Source: Subtercola sp. PAMC28395 (lineage in GTDB: Bacteria > Actinomycetota > Actinomycetes > Actinomycetales > Microbacteriaceae). From it: a DNA stretch of 64,000 bases. The stretch is from NCBI RefSeq assembly GCF_018889995.1, contig NZ_CP076547.1:3100001-3164000 (forward strand), in the 5' to 3' direction. The notes below the pieces were generated by a model that was not told the DNA's origin, made no database searches, and worked only from the letters and a program-made list of their open reading frames with translations. Of the stretch, positions 44,752 through 53,272 are shown in pieces. Numbering within the stretch: the stretch's first letter is position 1; each line of letters starts with the position of its first letter. The translations under genes and the position numbers were made by a program.

Positions 44752-45102
44752 ATGGGTCTTCTGCTTTACGGAAGCCCAGGTATCGAGATCAAATTCGATG
44801 ACCGGGCACTGCAGCACCTCCAGATCGTCATCACCGCGAAGCTTCGCAGGCACGAGAGCTTCGTCTTCTCCTGGAACGACGCCCCCGAGACAGGAAGTGG
44901 TCGCAGTTCGATCTGGCTCGACCCCAGCAGCACCCTGTGCTACCGCTATTTCGGGTCGCGGATCCCCTCGATCAACCGGGAGTGGGTCGACGCGTTGATG
45001 GAGTCGGCGAACAGTGGCAGTGGCCTGAACTTCCTGCCGGAACCCCCTGCTCACGACACGGGCCACGTCCTGTCGGAGTCAGAGGTGCGTGATCACCACT
45101 AG
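44752..45102 (+). CDS. Small conserved Microbacteriaceae protein (DUF7882-like)
   Basis: A 116-residue protein of a compact actinobacterial family that I recall as DUF7882 and that is often mislabelled ATP-dependent DNA ligase. The family pattern is visible: MGLLLYGS, IEIKFDDRALQHLQIVITAKLRRHESFVFSW, SGRSSIWLDPSSTLCYRYFGSR and PSINREWVDALMESANS. No catalytic motif of ligases is present. Function unknown. ATG 44752 is chosen because AGAGGGGGG (44733-44741) is a strong ribosome-binding site and family members start at this point; the frame is open back to 44641. Confidence 0.75.
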   Translation: MGLLLYGSPGIEIKFDDRALQHLQIVITAKLRRHESFVFSWNDAPETGSGRSSIWLDPSSTLCYRYFGSRIPSINREWVDALMESANSGSGLNFLPEPPAHDTGHVLSESEVRDHH

Positions 45103-45208
45103 CTCGCTGACGACTGGCACGATCAGGGCTACTGTGCTCCTCCAGCCCTGTTCTGCCGCCGCTTCGCCGCTGCTTCGCCGCCAATCCTCCGCCACAGCGC
45201 TCCGGGAG

Positions 45209-45214
45209 TAGTCT
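45209..45214 (+). promoter_or_regulatory. Promoter -10 of the ABC exporter operon
   Basis: TAGTCT, 24 nt before the ATG of the ATPase gene; within that leader GGAG precedes the ATG by 8 nt. Unlike many neighbours this gene would have a short leader with a Shine-Dalgarno sequence. Confidence 0.4.
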
Positions 45215-45238
45215 GGCCGCACACGGTCGGAGAACACG

Positions 45239-46270
45239 ATGAACTCAGAAACAGTGGGGGCGGGAACGACTCCCGGGGTGGGGCCAGGGCAGCCGGTCAT
45301 CGCAGCGCGCGGGCTCGTCAAACGATTCGGTCACGTGGCAGCACTCGACGGCCTCGACCTGAGCGTCGCCCCCGGCGAAGTGCACGGTTTCCTCGGACCG
45401 AACGGGTCTGGCAAGTCCACGACCATCCGCATCCTGCTCGGCCTCGCCCGCGCCGACGGTGGCACGGTCGAAGTCTTCGGTGAAGACCCGTGGGCGGCGT
45501 CCGTGTCGCTGCATCGCCGGATCGCCTACGTTCCAGGAGATGTCACCCTCTGGCCGAACCTCACCGGCGGCGAGGCGATCGACCTGCTCACCCGCCTGCG
45601 CGCCGTTCGTGGGAACAGGCGTGGGCACGGGCGCGAACATGGTTCCACTGAGCGAGGAGCCTCCGACAGTCGTGACACCGTGCGCCGGCGAGATGCCCTC
45701 ATCGACGCGTTCGATTTCGATCCGGGCAAGAAAGGCCGAGCGTACTCAAAGGGCAACCGGCAGAAGGTCGCCCTGATCGCCGCCTTCGCCACTCCCGCTG
45801 AGCTGTACGTTCTCGACGAGCCGACCTCCGGGCTCGACCCGGTGATGGAGTCGGTGTTCGCCCGCGAAGTCACGCGGGTCACGAACGATGGCGCCGCCGT
45901 GCTGCTCTCGAGCCACATCCTCTCCGAAGTCGAAGAACTCTGCGACAGGGTCACTATCATCAGGGCAGGTGCGACCGTCGAGACCGGCACTCTGGCTGAC
46001 CTCCGTCATCTGACGCGCACAGAGGTCTCGTTCTCCTCAGCCGGCATGACGGATGCCCGGCTCGCCACCCTGGCGAACGTGCACGATCTGCGAACCGCCG
46101 ACGGCCGCGTGTTTCTCACCGTCGACTCGACGCAGCTCGTAGCGGCTCTCCCCCAGCTGGCCGCTCTCGAGGTCACAGGCCTGACGATCGCACCGCCCTC
46201 ACTCGAGGAACTCTTCCTCCGCCATTACGGCGATGCACCGGATGCACCGGTCGAACTGGCCCAGCCGTGA
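45239..46270 (+). CDS. ABC exporter ATP-binding protein (ABC-2 type, drug/polyketide exporter family)
   Basis: A 343-residue ATPase. Walker A GPNGSGKST (about 59-67), PGDVTLWPNLTGGEA, a non-canonical signature YSKGNRQKVALIAAF in place of LSGGQ, Walker B LYVLDEPTSGLDP and LLSSHILSEVEELCD. These features match ATPases paired with the exporter of polyketide antibiotics permease. A basic insertion (GNRRGHGREHGSTERG) of about 28 residues interrupts the helical domain. The downstream permease starts within its stop codon (GTGA), so the two form an operon. No TetR repressor gene, often found beside such pairs, is present. Confidence 0.92.
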   Translation: MNSETVGAGTTPGVGPGQPVIAARGLVKRFGHVAALDGLDLSVAPGEVHGFLGPNGSGKSTTIRILLGLARADGGTVEVFGEDPWAASVSLHRRIAYVPGDVTLWPNLTGGEAIDLLTRLRAVRGNRRGHGREHGSTERGASDSRDTVRRRDALIDAFDFDPGKKGRAYSKGNRQKVALIAAFATPAELYVLDEPTSGLDPVMESVFAREVTRVTNDGAAVLLSSHILSEVEELCDRVTIIRAGATVETGTLADLRHLTRTEVSFSSAGMTDARLATLANVHDLRTADGRVFLTVDSTQLVAALPQLAALEVTGLTIAPPSLEELFLRHYGDAPDAPVELAQP

Positions 46271-48027
46271 AGAGCCTCGAACGGCAGCTCGAACGACAGT
46301 CCGTTCGCATCCTTCTCGCTCAGAGGCTCAGGCGTGATCGCGCACACCTCATCATCTGGATCGTAGGAATCGGCCTGCTCGCCTACGCCTCGCTTGCCTC
46401 CGTCAACACCACGTTCCCGTCGGCAGTGAGCCGTGTAGGCATTCTGCAGGTTGCCACCGCGAATCCTGTTCTCCTCCTGCTCCGTGGGCTTCCCGACGGT
46501 ATCTCGAACGGCGGATTCGGGTTCTTCGAACTCTTTTCATTCCTGGGCCTTCTGGCCGGCTTCATGAGTACCTTCCTCGTCACGCGCCACACGCGGGCAG
46601 AAGAAGAAACAGGTCGCGCCGAACTCATCGGCGCGACCCCTGCGTCGCGCCGCGCTCCCACTCTCGCCACCCTCATCCTCGCGACGAGCGCGAACCTCGT
46701 TCTCGGCATCATCGTGGCCGCGGGCTACCTGTCGGCAAGCGGCAACCCTCAGAACGTCGCGAACGCGAGTGACCCGACTGCGACGGGGGCCGCAACTGCG
46801 ACTGCCACCGCACTCCAGGCGCTGGCCAACTCACTCACATCATCGTCTCCCACGCCGTCGTCAGCGGTCTGGGGGTCGATCCTGGCCGGGGCCAGCGTGG
46901 CCGGGGTCGGGCTCACCTCGATGGCTGTGGCGCTCGTCGTCGCCCAGCTCGTCAGCACATCGAGGGGTGCGAACGGCCTCTCGGCAGCTTTCGTCGGCTT
47001 CGCCTACCTCGCGGCCGGGATCGGCAACGCGACCGGCGCCGCGTCACCCGACGGCACCGCGGTCGCCGCGGCCTGGCCCGTCTGGCTCTCGCCGATCGGC
47101 TGGGGCCAGCAGTCCCACCCGTTCACGCGGCCCACGGGCCTGCCGCTGCTGCTGGATGTCGTCGCGGTAGTAGGCCTGGTCGCCCTCGCGCTCGTCGTGC
47201 AGTCATCTCGTGACGTCGGGGCGAGCCTCTTCGCAGCCCGAACCGGTCGCACCACGGCCCGCCGCTGGCTCTCCGGCCCGACTGCCCTGGCCTGGCGCCT
47301 GCACTGGCCGACGATCACCGGCTGGGCGCTGGGCTCCGCCGCACTCGGCGCAATCGTCGGCACGCTCGGGCCGGCCATGCTCTCCGCGGTGTCGACAGAC
47401 TCGTCGATCACTGCCGCGCTGAAGCTCATAGCGCCCGGCGATACGAACGACGTCATGAAGATGTTCATCTCCGCAATCTTCGGCGTCGCCGGCATCCTCG
47501 CGGCGGGGAGCGCGATCCAGTCGATCATCCGGTTGCGCCAGGAGGAGGCCAGGGGCACCGCCGAACTCGTGCTTGCTTCGGCTGTCTCACGTGTGCGCTA
47601 TCTACTGGGCTATCTCGTCGTGGGGTCTGCCGCCGTCGTCATCGTCCTGCTGGCAGCAGCGATTCCGGCCGCCCTGCTGCTCAGCGGTTCCGGGTACCCC
47701 GATGCCTGGCAGAGCATCCTCCTCAGTACAGTGGCCCAACTTCCGGTCGCTCTCGTCTATCTCTGCGGCCTCGCAGTGGTCTTCACCCTGCTGCCTCGCG
47801 CGACAGCAGCGATCGGCTGGGGCACCCTGACGGCTGGAATCGTCTTCGGCCTGTATGGTGCGGTGCTCGGGCTCCCCGAGTGGTTGCGCAACACCTCGCC
47901 CTTCACGCACACCCCTGTGACCACGGGCTCCACCACCGACTGGACGGGCGGTGTCTGGATGCTCGCGCTCTCCCTCCTCTCAGCTCTGGCCGCACTGGCG
48001 TTGATGCGCCGCCGCGAGCTGCAGTAG
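46267..48027 (+). CDS. ABC-2 type permease (polyketide-antibiotic exporter family)
   Basis: A 586-residue membrane protein with about 12 helices in two similar halves, the layout of the COG3559 exporter family. RRDRAHLIIWIVGIGLLAYASL opens the first half; HTRAEEETGRAELIGATPASRRA and RQEEARGTAELVLASAVSRVRYL are the duplicated cytosolic coupling-helix motifs. The GTG start overlaps the ATPase stop by 4 nt. Possible substrates are lipophilic compounds or glycolipids; nearness to the glycan-type genes is suggestive only, since the next gene has its own promoter. Confidence 0.88.
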   Translation: MKSLERQLERQSVRILLAQRLRRDRAHLIIWIVGIGLLAYASLASVNTTFPSAVSRVGILQVATANPVLLLLRGLPDGISNGGFGFFELFSFLGLLAGFMSTFLVTRHTRAEEETGRAELIGATPASRRAPTLATLILATSANLVLGIIVAAGYLSASGNPQNVANASDPTATGAATATATALQALANSLTSSSPTPSSAVWGSILAGASVAGVGLTSMAVALVVAQLVSTSRGANGLSAAFVGFAYLAAGIGNATGAASPDGTAVAAAWPVWLSPIGWGQQSHPFTRPTGLPLLLDVVAVVGLVALALVVQSSRDVGASLFAARTGRTTARRWLSGPTALAWRLHWPTITGWALGSAALGAIVGTLGPAMLSAVSTDSSITAALKLIAPGDTNDVMKMFISAIFGVAGILAAGSAIQSIIRLRQEEARGTAELVLASAVSRVRYLLGYLVVGSAAVVIVLLAAAIPAALLLSGSGYPDAWQSILLSTVAQLPVALVYLCGLAVVFTLLPRATAAIGWGTLTAGIVFGLYGAVLGLPEWLRNTSPFTHTPVTTGSTTDWTGGVWMLALSLLSALAALALMRRRELQ

Positions 48028-48119
48028 GCACGCGGGCCGCCGTAGTCCCGCCCACTTTCGCGGCCCCGCAAGCTGCAGCAGCTCCAGGGTCACGGTGCCT
48101 CCTTTCGGCACGGCCCTGT

Positions 48120-48125
48120 TACCGT
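48120..48125 (+). promoter_or_regulatory. -10 element of leaderless epimerase-glycosyltransferase gene
   Basis: TACCGT followed by GGAGCC and the ATG at 48132. GGAG sits too close to the ATG to act as a Shine-Dalgarno site. Confidence 0.45.
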
Positions 48126-48131
48126 GGAGCC

Positions 48132-50069
48132 ATGCCCGACACCCGACAACCCGGCCTCCTTCTCGTCACCGGCGGCGCCGGTTTCATCGGCTCACAGATC
48201 GTGGTGCAGGCGCTCGCTGACGGCTGGCGCCTTCGGGTCCTGGACTCCCTGCGCCCCGACGTACACCCGCCCACCCGCGGCTCCAGCGAGCAGATCGATC
48301 CTTCAGTCGAGTTCATTCATGCCGACATCACCGACCCCCAGGCGGTGGCGGATGCCCTGCAGGGCGTCACGGCCGTCTGCCACCAGGCGGCGAAGGTGGG
48401 TCTCGGAGTCGACTTCGCCGATGCGCCGGACTACGTGGCCACAAACGAGCTCGGTACCGCTGTGTTGCTCGCCGCAATGGCCCGGCTGGGCATCCATCGA
48501 CTCGTTCTGGCATCGTCGATGGTCGTCTATGGCGAGGGCAGTTACACGCGGAGTGACCTGACGAGCACTGAAGCAGCCGGCACTGAGGCAGCCGGCACTG
48601 AGGCAGCCAGCACTGAGGCAAGCAGTATCACGATCCGCCCGCCGGCTCGACTCGTGGCCGATCTGGAGGCGGGACGTTTCGACCCCATCGACCCCGAGAC
48701 CGGCCAGCCGCTCCTTCCCGCGCTGATCTACGAAGACGACCCGCTGGACCCCCGCAACGTCTACGCATCAAGCAAGCTCTCGCAGGAGTACCTCGCGGCC
48801 TCGTGGTCGCGCACGACCGGTGGTCACGCGATCGCGCTCCGGTACCACAATGTGTATGGCCCCGGTATGCCCCAGAACACTCCCTACGCCGGAGTCGCTT
48901 CGCTGTTCCGCTCGGCGATCGAGCGAGGGGAGGCGCCCCAGGTCTTCGAAGACGGGGGCCAGCGACGGGATTTCGTGCACGTCGTCGATGTCGCGCGTGC
49001 CAACCTCGCTGCGCTCGCCCGCACGGCCTCTGCCGAGTCTCCCGGATTCAGGGCCTACAACGTCGGCAGCGGAAAGGTTCATACGATCGGCGACCTTGCG
49101 GCCGCCCTCAGCCGCAACTCCGGGGGGCTTGCCCCCGTCGTCACCGGGCAGTTCCGGCTCGGCGATGTTCGGCACATCACGGCGTCGTCCGACCGGCTTC
49201 AGGTCGAGCTGGGCTGGGTACCCTCGGTCGAGTTCGAGGCGGGTATGACGGAATTCGCGACCGCCCCCCTTCGTGCAGCCGTGCAGCCTCCTGCACCCGA
49301 AGCCACAGCCACAGCGCAATCCGAAGCCACTGCGCCCGAAACCACTGCGCCCGAAACCACTGCCCCCGAAGCAACTGCGCACGCCTCGTTTGATGCGCAC
49401 TCAGCCAGGGTCGACGTCATCTTCCCGTGCCTGAACGAAGCCGCAGCCCTCCCCTGGGTGCTCGGCCGGCTCCCCGAGGGCTACCGCGCGATCGTGGTCG
49501 ACAACGGGTCCACCGACGGCTCCGCAGACGTCGCACGCGCCCATGGCGCTCTCGTCATCACCGAACCCCGTCGCGGGTTCGGATCAGCTGCCCATGCGGG
49601 CCTGCTTGCCGCCACCGCTGAGCTCGTCGCCTTCTGCGACGCCGATGCGTCGATGGATCCGGCAGAGCTTCCCCGGCTGGTGACCCCCATTCTCGAAGGC
49701 AGGGCCGACCTGGTGCTCGGGCGCCGCAGGCCAACAGCGCGCGGCTCCTGGCCGTTACACGCCCGGGTCGCGAACCGTGCACTCAGTAGCCTCATCCGGG
49801 TGCGTGCAGGCATCCACCTTCACGATCTGGGCCCGCTGCGCGTCGCGCGCCGCGAGCAGTTGCTCGCCCTCGGGCTCGAAGATCGACGAAGCGGCTACCC
49901 TCTAGAGATGGTGCTCCGCTCGAACGCGGCAGGTCACACCATCATCGAACTCGACACCTCCTACTCCCCCCGCGTGGGCACCTCCAAGGTCACGGGTACG
50001 GTTCGCGGAACCATCAGCGCGATCTCCGACATGTCGGCGCTGCTCGCCCAGGTGAAGAAGCCTCGCTGA
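48132..50069 (+). CDS. Fused NAD-dependent sugar epimerase/dehydratase and family 2 glycosyltransferase
   Basis: A 645-residue two-enzyme fusion. Residues 1-375 are an extended SDR: NAD motif GGAGFIG (14-20), catalytic YASSK (211-215), RYHNVYGPG and RRDFVHVVDVARAN. Residues 376-425 are an Ala/Glu/Thr/Pro linker with ETTAPETTAPEAT repeats. Residues 426-645 are a GT2 domain: DVIFPCLNEAAALP, VDNGSTDGSADV (457-468), FCDADASMDP and HDLGPLRVARR. A second repeat, AAGTEAAGTEAASTEAS, is inserted at 148-164 in the SDR domain. The frame is open upstream to 47880 but ATG 48132 gives the proper SDR start and follows a -10 element. First gene of a probable surface-glycan cluster. Confidence 0.9.
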   Translation: MPDTRQPGLLLVTGGAGFIGSQIVVQALADGWRLRVLDSLRPDVHPPTRGSSEQIDPSVEFIHADITDPQAVADALQGVTAVCHQAAKVGLGVDFADAPDYVATNELGTAVLLAAMARLGIHRLVLASSMVVYGEGSYTRSDLTSTEAAGTEAAGTEAASTEASSITIRPPARLVADLEAGRFDPIDPETGQPLLPALIYEDDPLDPRNVYASSKLSQEYLAASWSRTTGGHAIALRYHNVYGPGMPQNTPYAGVASLFRSAIERGEAPQVFEDGGQRRDFVHVVDVARANLAALARTASAESPGFRAYNVGSGKVHTIGDLAAALSRNSGGLAPVVTGQFRLGDVRHITASSDRLQVELGWVPSVEFEAGMTEFATAPLRAAVQPPAPEATATAQSEATAPETTAPETTAPEATAHASFDAHSARVDVIFPCLNEAAALPWVLGRLPEGYRAIVVDNGSTDGSADVARAHGALVITEPRRGFGSAAHAGLLAATAELVAFCDADASMDPAELPRLVTPILEGRADLVLGRRRPTARGSWPLHARVANRALSSLIRVRAGIHLHDLGPLRVARREQLLALGLEDRRSGYPLEMVLRSNAAGHTIIELDTSYSPRVGTSKVTGTVRGTISAISDMSALLAQVKKPR

Positions 50070-50270
50070 GCCAATCCGCGCCCCGCCGCCCCATCCTGCG
50101 CTCCCACTCGAGCGCCCGCGCCTCACCTGACCTCCTCCCCTCTGTCGCCAAAGCTGTGCGTTCGCTGAACACACCATCCACCCCCACCCATCCAACCCCC
50201 ACACGGCTCCGAACAAAGCGTGCAGGGGTGCTGACCGAGTAACTCCTGACACCACACTGAAGCCATCCCG

Positions 50271-50286
50271 CGCGTTCCCGAACGCG
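50271..50286. promoter_or_regulatory. Palindrome CGCGTTC-CC-GAACGCG upstream of DUF2064 gene
   Basis: Perfect 7-bp arms with a 2-nt centre, 29 bp before the ATG at 50316. Possible operator; the rest of the 246-bp gap is C-rich without other features. Confidence 0.3.
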
Positions 50287-50315
50287 AGAGGACGTTTCCG
50301 AGAATGGAGTCGCAG

Positions 50316-50975
50316 ATGCTCACGATCATCGTCATCGCCAAGGAGTGCCTTCCCGGCAGGGTCAAGACCCGGCTCACGCCCGAACTCTCTTTCGAGCAGG
50401 CCGCCGCCGTGGCATCCGCGAGCCTTGCTGACACTCTCGACGTGGTGCGCGCTCTGCCCGCGACACGGAGGATTCTGGCCTTCGACGGCCGACCAGCCCA
50501 TGCACCCGCCGAGGCGCAAGGTTTCGAGATCATTCCCCAGGTCGAAGGCGACCTGTCAGAGAGGCTGGCCGCGATCTTCGACCAGTGCGCTGGCCCAACC
50601 CTGCTGGTCGGGATGGACACTCCCCAGGTCGATCGAAGCGTGCTTGAACCGGCCCTCGGCGATTGGAGTGGCGAACTCGACGCCTGGTTCGGTTTCGCGA
50701 CGGACGGCGGGTTCTGGGCCCTCGCCCTGGCTGAGCCCGACGGTTCCCTGATCCGCGGTGTACCGATGTCGCAGGCGGACACCGGGCGTATACAGCTCGA
50801 GCGTCTTCTCGATGCCGGGCTTCGCGTCAAGCTCCTGCCCGTGCTGAGCGACGTCGACACGGTCGGCGACGCCGCAGAGGTGGCAGAGATCGCGCCTGAC
50901 GGGCGATTCGCCGAGGCTGTCGCCCGAGCATTCGCAGACAACCTGGTCGGCGCACATCGCGCTGCCGCGGCCTGA
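50316..50975 (+). CDS. DUF2064 (TIGR04282) glycosyltransferase-like protein
   Basis: A 219-residue GT-A-fold protein of the DUF2064 family, related to nucleotidyltransferases such as CofC. LTIIVIAKECLPGRVKTRLTPELS is the family opening (KTRL motif), TLLVGMDTPQVDRSVL holds the acidic metal-site equivalent, and FGFATDGGFWALALAEPD the typical core. The reaction is unproven; members cluster with GT2 enzymes and methyltransferases. ATG 50316 is preferred over ATG 50304, because GGAG (50307-50310) lies at ideal distance. The methyltransferase gene follows after 2 bp. Confidence 0.85.
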   Translation: MLTIIVIAKECLPGRVKTRLTPELSFEQAAAVASASLADTLDVVRALPATRRILAFDGRPAHAPAEAQGFEIIPQVEGDLSERLAAIFDQCAGPTLLVGMDTPQVDRSVLEPALGDWSGELDAWFGFATDGGFWALALAEPDGSLIRGVPMSQADTGRIQLERLLDAGLRVKLLPVLSDVDTVGDAAEVAEIAPDGRFAEAVARAFADNLVGAHRAAAA

Positions 50976-50977
50976 TC

Positions 50978-51730
50978 GTGAGCACCTCAGCTCCGGCAGC
51001 ACTCACGCCGACCCACGTGCCCACTTTCGGCTCCGGCGGTGGTGACCCCTATGCGAGAGCGCTCCGAGGCGAGGGACGCCTTCACCTGGTGCGACAGGGA
51101 GCCGTCGCTGGAAATGCAGCCACCGCGTCCGCGACTTCGACTGACAACACCACCACAACCACCACCGCCACCACCACAACCCTGGACATCGCCCGCTGGC
51201 GGGCAAACGCCGACGCCACCGACATGAGTCTCATCGAAGAGGGCACGGGGCCACTCCTCGATATCGGCTGTGGCCCTGGCCGGATGGTGCGGGCCGCGTC
51301 GGGCGTCGGCTACCGCGCCCTCGGCATCGACGTCTCGCAGGCGGCAATCGACCTCGCCTCGAGTTCAGGGGCTTCCGTTCTGAGGGCCAGCGTCTTCGAC
51401 GAGCTTCCACTCGAAGGCAGATGGATGACCGCCCTCCTCGTCGACGGCAACATCGGCATCGGCGGCGACCCCTCGCGCCTGCTCGCCCGCTGTGCCCAGT
51501 TGCTCGCCCCTGCGGGATGTGTGCTCGTCGAGGTGGAGAACGACCATGCTGCCGACAGTCGTTTCGACTGCACGGTGACCAGTGACGACGGGCACACAAG
51601 CGACGCGTTCCCCTGGGCCGAGATCGGCAGTCACGCACTCGCTCACCGCTCGGTCGGTGCAGGCCTGCGCATGGTCGAATCGTGGAGCAGAGACGGCCGG
51701 ACCTTCTGCCGTCTGGCACCCGCGGTCTGA
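50978..51730 (+). CDS. Class I SAM-dependent methyltransferase
   Basis: A 250-residue methyltransferase. SAM motif I LLDIGCGPGRMV lies at 93-104, followed by GIDVSQAAIDLA (acidic motif II) and a C-terminal sheet. The N-terminal 90 residues carry DPYARALRGEGRLHL and a nearly pure Thr run at 57-68, encoded by ACC/ACA repeats. Substrate unknown; coupling to DUF2064 (2-bp gap, GTG start) suggests modification of the same product, perhaps a sugar or lipid carrier. Confidence 0.88.
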   Translation: MSTSAPAALTPTHVPTFGSGGGDPYARALRGEGRLHLVRQGAVAGNAATASATSTDNTTTTTTATTTTLDIARWRANADATDMSLIEEGTGPLLDIGCGPGRMVRAASGVGYRALGIDVSQAAIDLASSSGASVLRASVFDELPLEGRWMTALLVDGNIGIGGDPSRLLARCAQLLAPAGCVLVEVENDHAADSRFDCTVTSDDGHTSDAFPWAEIGSHALAHRSVGAGLRMVESWSRDGRTFCRLAPAV

Positions 51731-51788
51731 TACCCGCGGACTGACAGCCGCAAGCTGATGCCACAGGCTGACTCCCGCAAACTGGGGA
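51715..51788 (+). repeat. Degenerate 14-bp tandem repeat at methyltransferase stop
   Basis: CACCCGCGGTCTGA (gene end with stop), TACCCGCGGACTGA, CAGCCGCAAGCTGA, TGCCACAGGCTGA, CTCCCGCAAACTGG. As after the yeiH-like gene, the array looks derived from the last codons and stop. Confidence 0.7.
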
Positions 51789-51973
51789 TCTTCGTAGAAT
51801 CCCCCGAGATAACCGGCCAATTGCAGTCAATTGACACAGTCGTACGGCACCATGGTGAACTAACGACTCTGTCAAGCAACGATAGTGTCGCGAAAGAATC
51901 GACCTGTCACACACCGACGGGTCGATTTCAGCGTCTCACCTGACTGCAGCGAAAGGTTTCTCGGCCGGCCCCC
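51789..51973 (+). promoter_or_regulatory. AT-richer promoter region of LCP gene
   Basis: Contains two CAATTG boxes 10 bp apart (51819 and 51829), TTGACA next to the second, and GATAGT further down. It is noticeably less GC-rich than its surroundings. I cannot assign one -35/-10 pair with confidence. Confidence 0.35.
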
Positions 51974-53272
51974 ATGACCCACCACGACCAACCGCTGAAG
52001 CACAGCCGGCGCGCCCCACAGAATCCTTTCGCCACCGTCGGCAGAATCGCCCTGGCCATCATCGTCGTTCTCGCGGTGAGCTCGACCTCTGTCGCAGCGA
52101 TCGCCGTCTGGCAGACCGTCGGCCGCATCAAGCCGGGTATCCAGCTGGCCCAGCTTCCCGGTTCCACCGGCGTCGCCGTGCCGAGCGTCGGGGCCATCGA
52201 GGGCGAAGTGAACCTGCTTCTCGTGGGCACCGACACCCGAACGAACCAGGGCGGGGCATTCTCCGACTCCGCCAATCAAGACGCGAGTTCGGGTCTCGGC
52301 AACAACGACGTCACCATGCTGCTCCACGTCTCGGCCGACCACACGAACGCGACCGTTGTGAGTTTTCCCCGCGACCTGATGGTGCCCGTACCGAAGTGCC
52401 CCGACCCGAGCGGCGACGGTTCGAGCGTCGCGGCGACCGACCTCGCGATGTTCAACACCACGCTGTCACGCGGTGGACTCTCCTGCACCGTGCTCACCGT
52501 CGAGAAGATGACAGGGCTCACCATTCCCTACGCCGCGGAGATCAGCTTCGACGGCGTCATCGCCATGTCGAACGCCGTCGGCGGAGTAACCGTCTGCCTC
52601 GCCACCGACGTCACGGACTCCTTCACCGGCCTCGACCTGAAGGCCGGAAACCAGACCCTCGTCGGCGACCAGGCTCTGGCCTTCGTGCGCAGTCGCCACG
52701 GTGTCGGTGACGGCAGCGACCTCGGGCGCATCAGCAACCAGCAGGTGTTCCTCTCGTCCCTGATGCGCAAGATCACGAGCGCCGGTGTGCTCACGAACCC
52801 CCTCACGCTCTACTCCCTCGCCAACGCGGCCGTCACGAACATGCAGCTCTCCACGACGCTCACCGACCCGACCGCCATGGTCGCCATCGCACTGGCACTC
52901 AAGAACATCAGCCTCAGCAGCATGGTCTTCGTTCAGTACCCCTCAGTGACAGATCCGGATGACGTGAACCGCGTCATCCCGAACAAATCCGCCGCGCTGC
53001 TTCTGAATACGGCACTCCAGAAGAACCAGCCGATCTCCCTGACCGGTGGTACCGGTGTGGCTGCAGAAGCCGATCCGTCGACCACGAGCACGCCGACCCC
53101 GACGCCGACCACCGCGCCGACCTCGACGGCCGACACCACCGGCACCCCCACAGGCACCGCTTCGCCGACAGACGCACCCACCCCGACGCCGAGCTCCACA
53201 ATCGTCTCCCTGCCGACATCGGTCAGCGGCCAGACTGCAGCAGAGCAGACCTGCACGGTCGGCAACAACTAG
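51974..53272 (+). CDS. LytR-CpsA-Psr (LCP) family glycopolymer ligase
   Basis: LCP proteins transfer polyprenyl-phosphate-linked glycopolymers to peptidoglycan outside the membrane. This 432-residue protein has a cytosolic tail, one helix (about 24-46) and the LCP domain: NLLLVGTDTRTN, VVSFPRDLMVPVP with the key Arg-Asp, and FVRSRHGVGDGSDLGRISNQQVF with the Arg/Asp cluster. The C terminus is a Thr/Pro-rich stalk (STPTPTPTTAPTST) typical of O-mannosylated actinobacterial wall proteins. It lies inside the probable glycan cluster, the natural place for its ligase. Its stop shares the CTAG tetranucleotide with the convergent gene. Confidence 0.92.
   Translation: MTHHDQPLKHSRRAPQNPFATVGRIALAIIVVLAVSSTSVAAIAVWQTVGRIKPGIQLAQLPGSTGVAVPSVGAIEGEVNLLLVGTDTRTNQGGAFSDSANQDASSGLGNNDVTMLLHVSADHTNATVVSFPRDLMVPVPKCPDPSGDGSSVAATDLAMFNTTLSRGGLSCTVLTVEKMTGLTIPYAAEISFDGVIAMSNAVGGVTVCLATDVTDSFTGLDLKAGNQTLVGDQALAFVRSRHGVGDGSDLGRISNQQVFLSSLMRKITSAGVLTNPLTLYSLANAAVTNMQLSTTLTDPTAMVAIALALKNISLSSMVFVQYPSVTDPDDVNRVIPNKSAALLLNTALQKNQPISLTGGTGVAAEADPSTTSTPTPTPTTAPTSTADTTGTPTGTASPTDAPTPTPSSTIVSLPTSVSGQTAAEQTCTVGNN

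Noticed and set aside
45770..45785. Degenerate ABC signature (YSKGNRQK) as evidence of an inactive ATPase
   Set aside because: This variant is usual in ATPases of the ABC-2 drug/polyketide exporter family, and the other motifs are intact.
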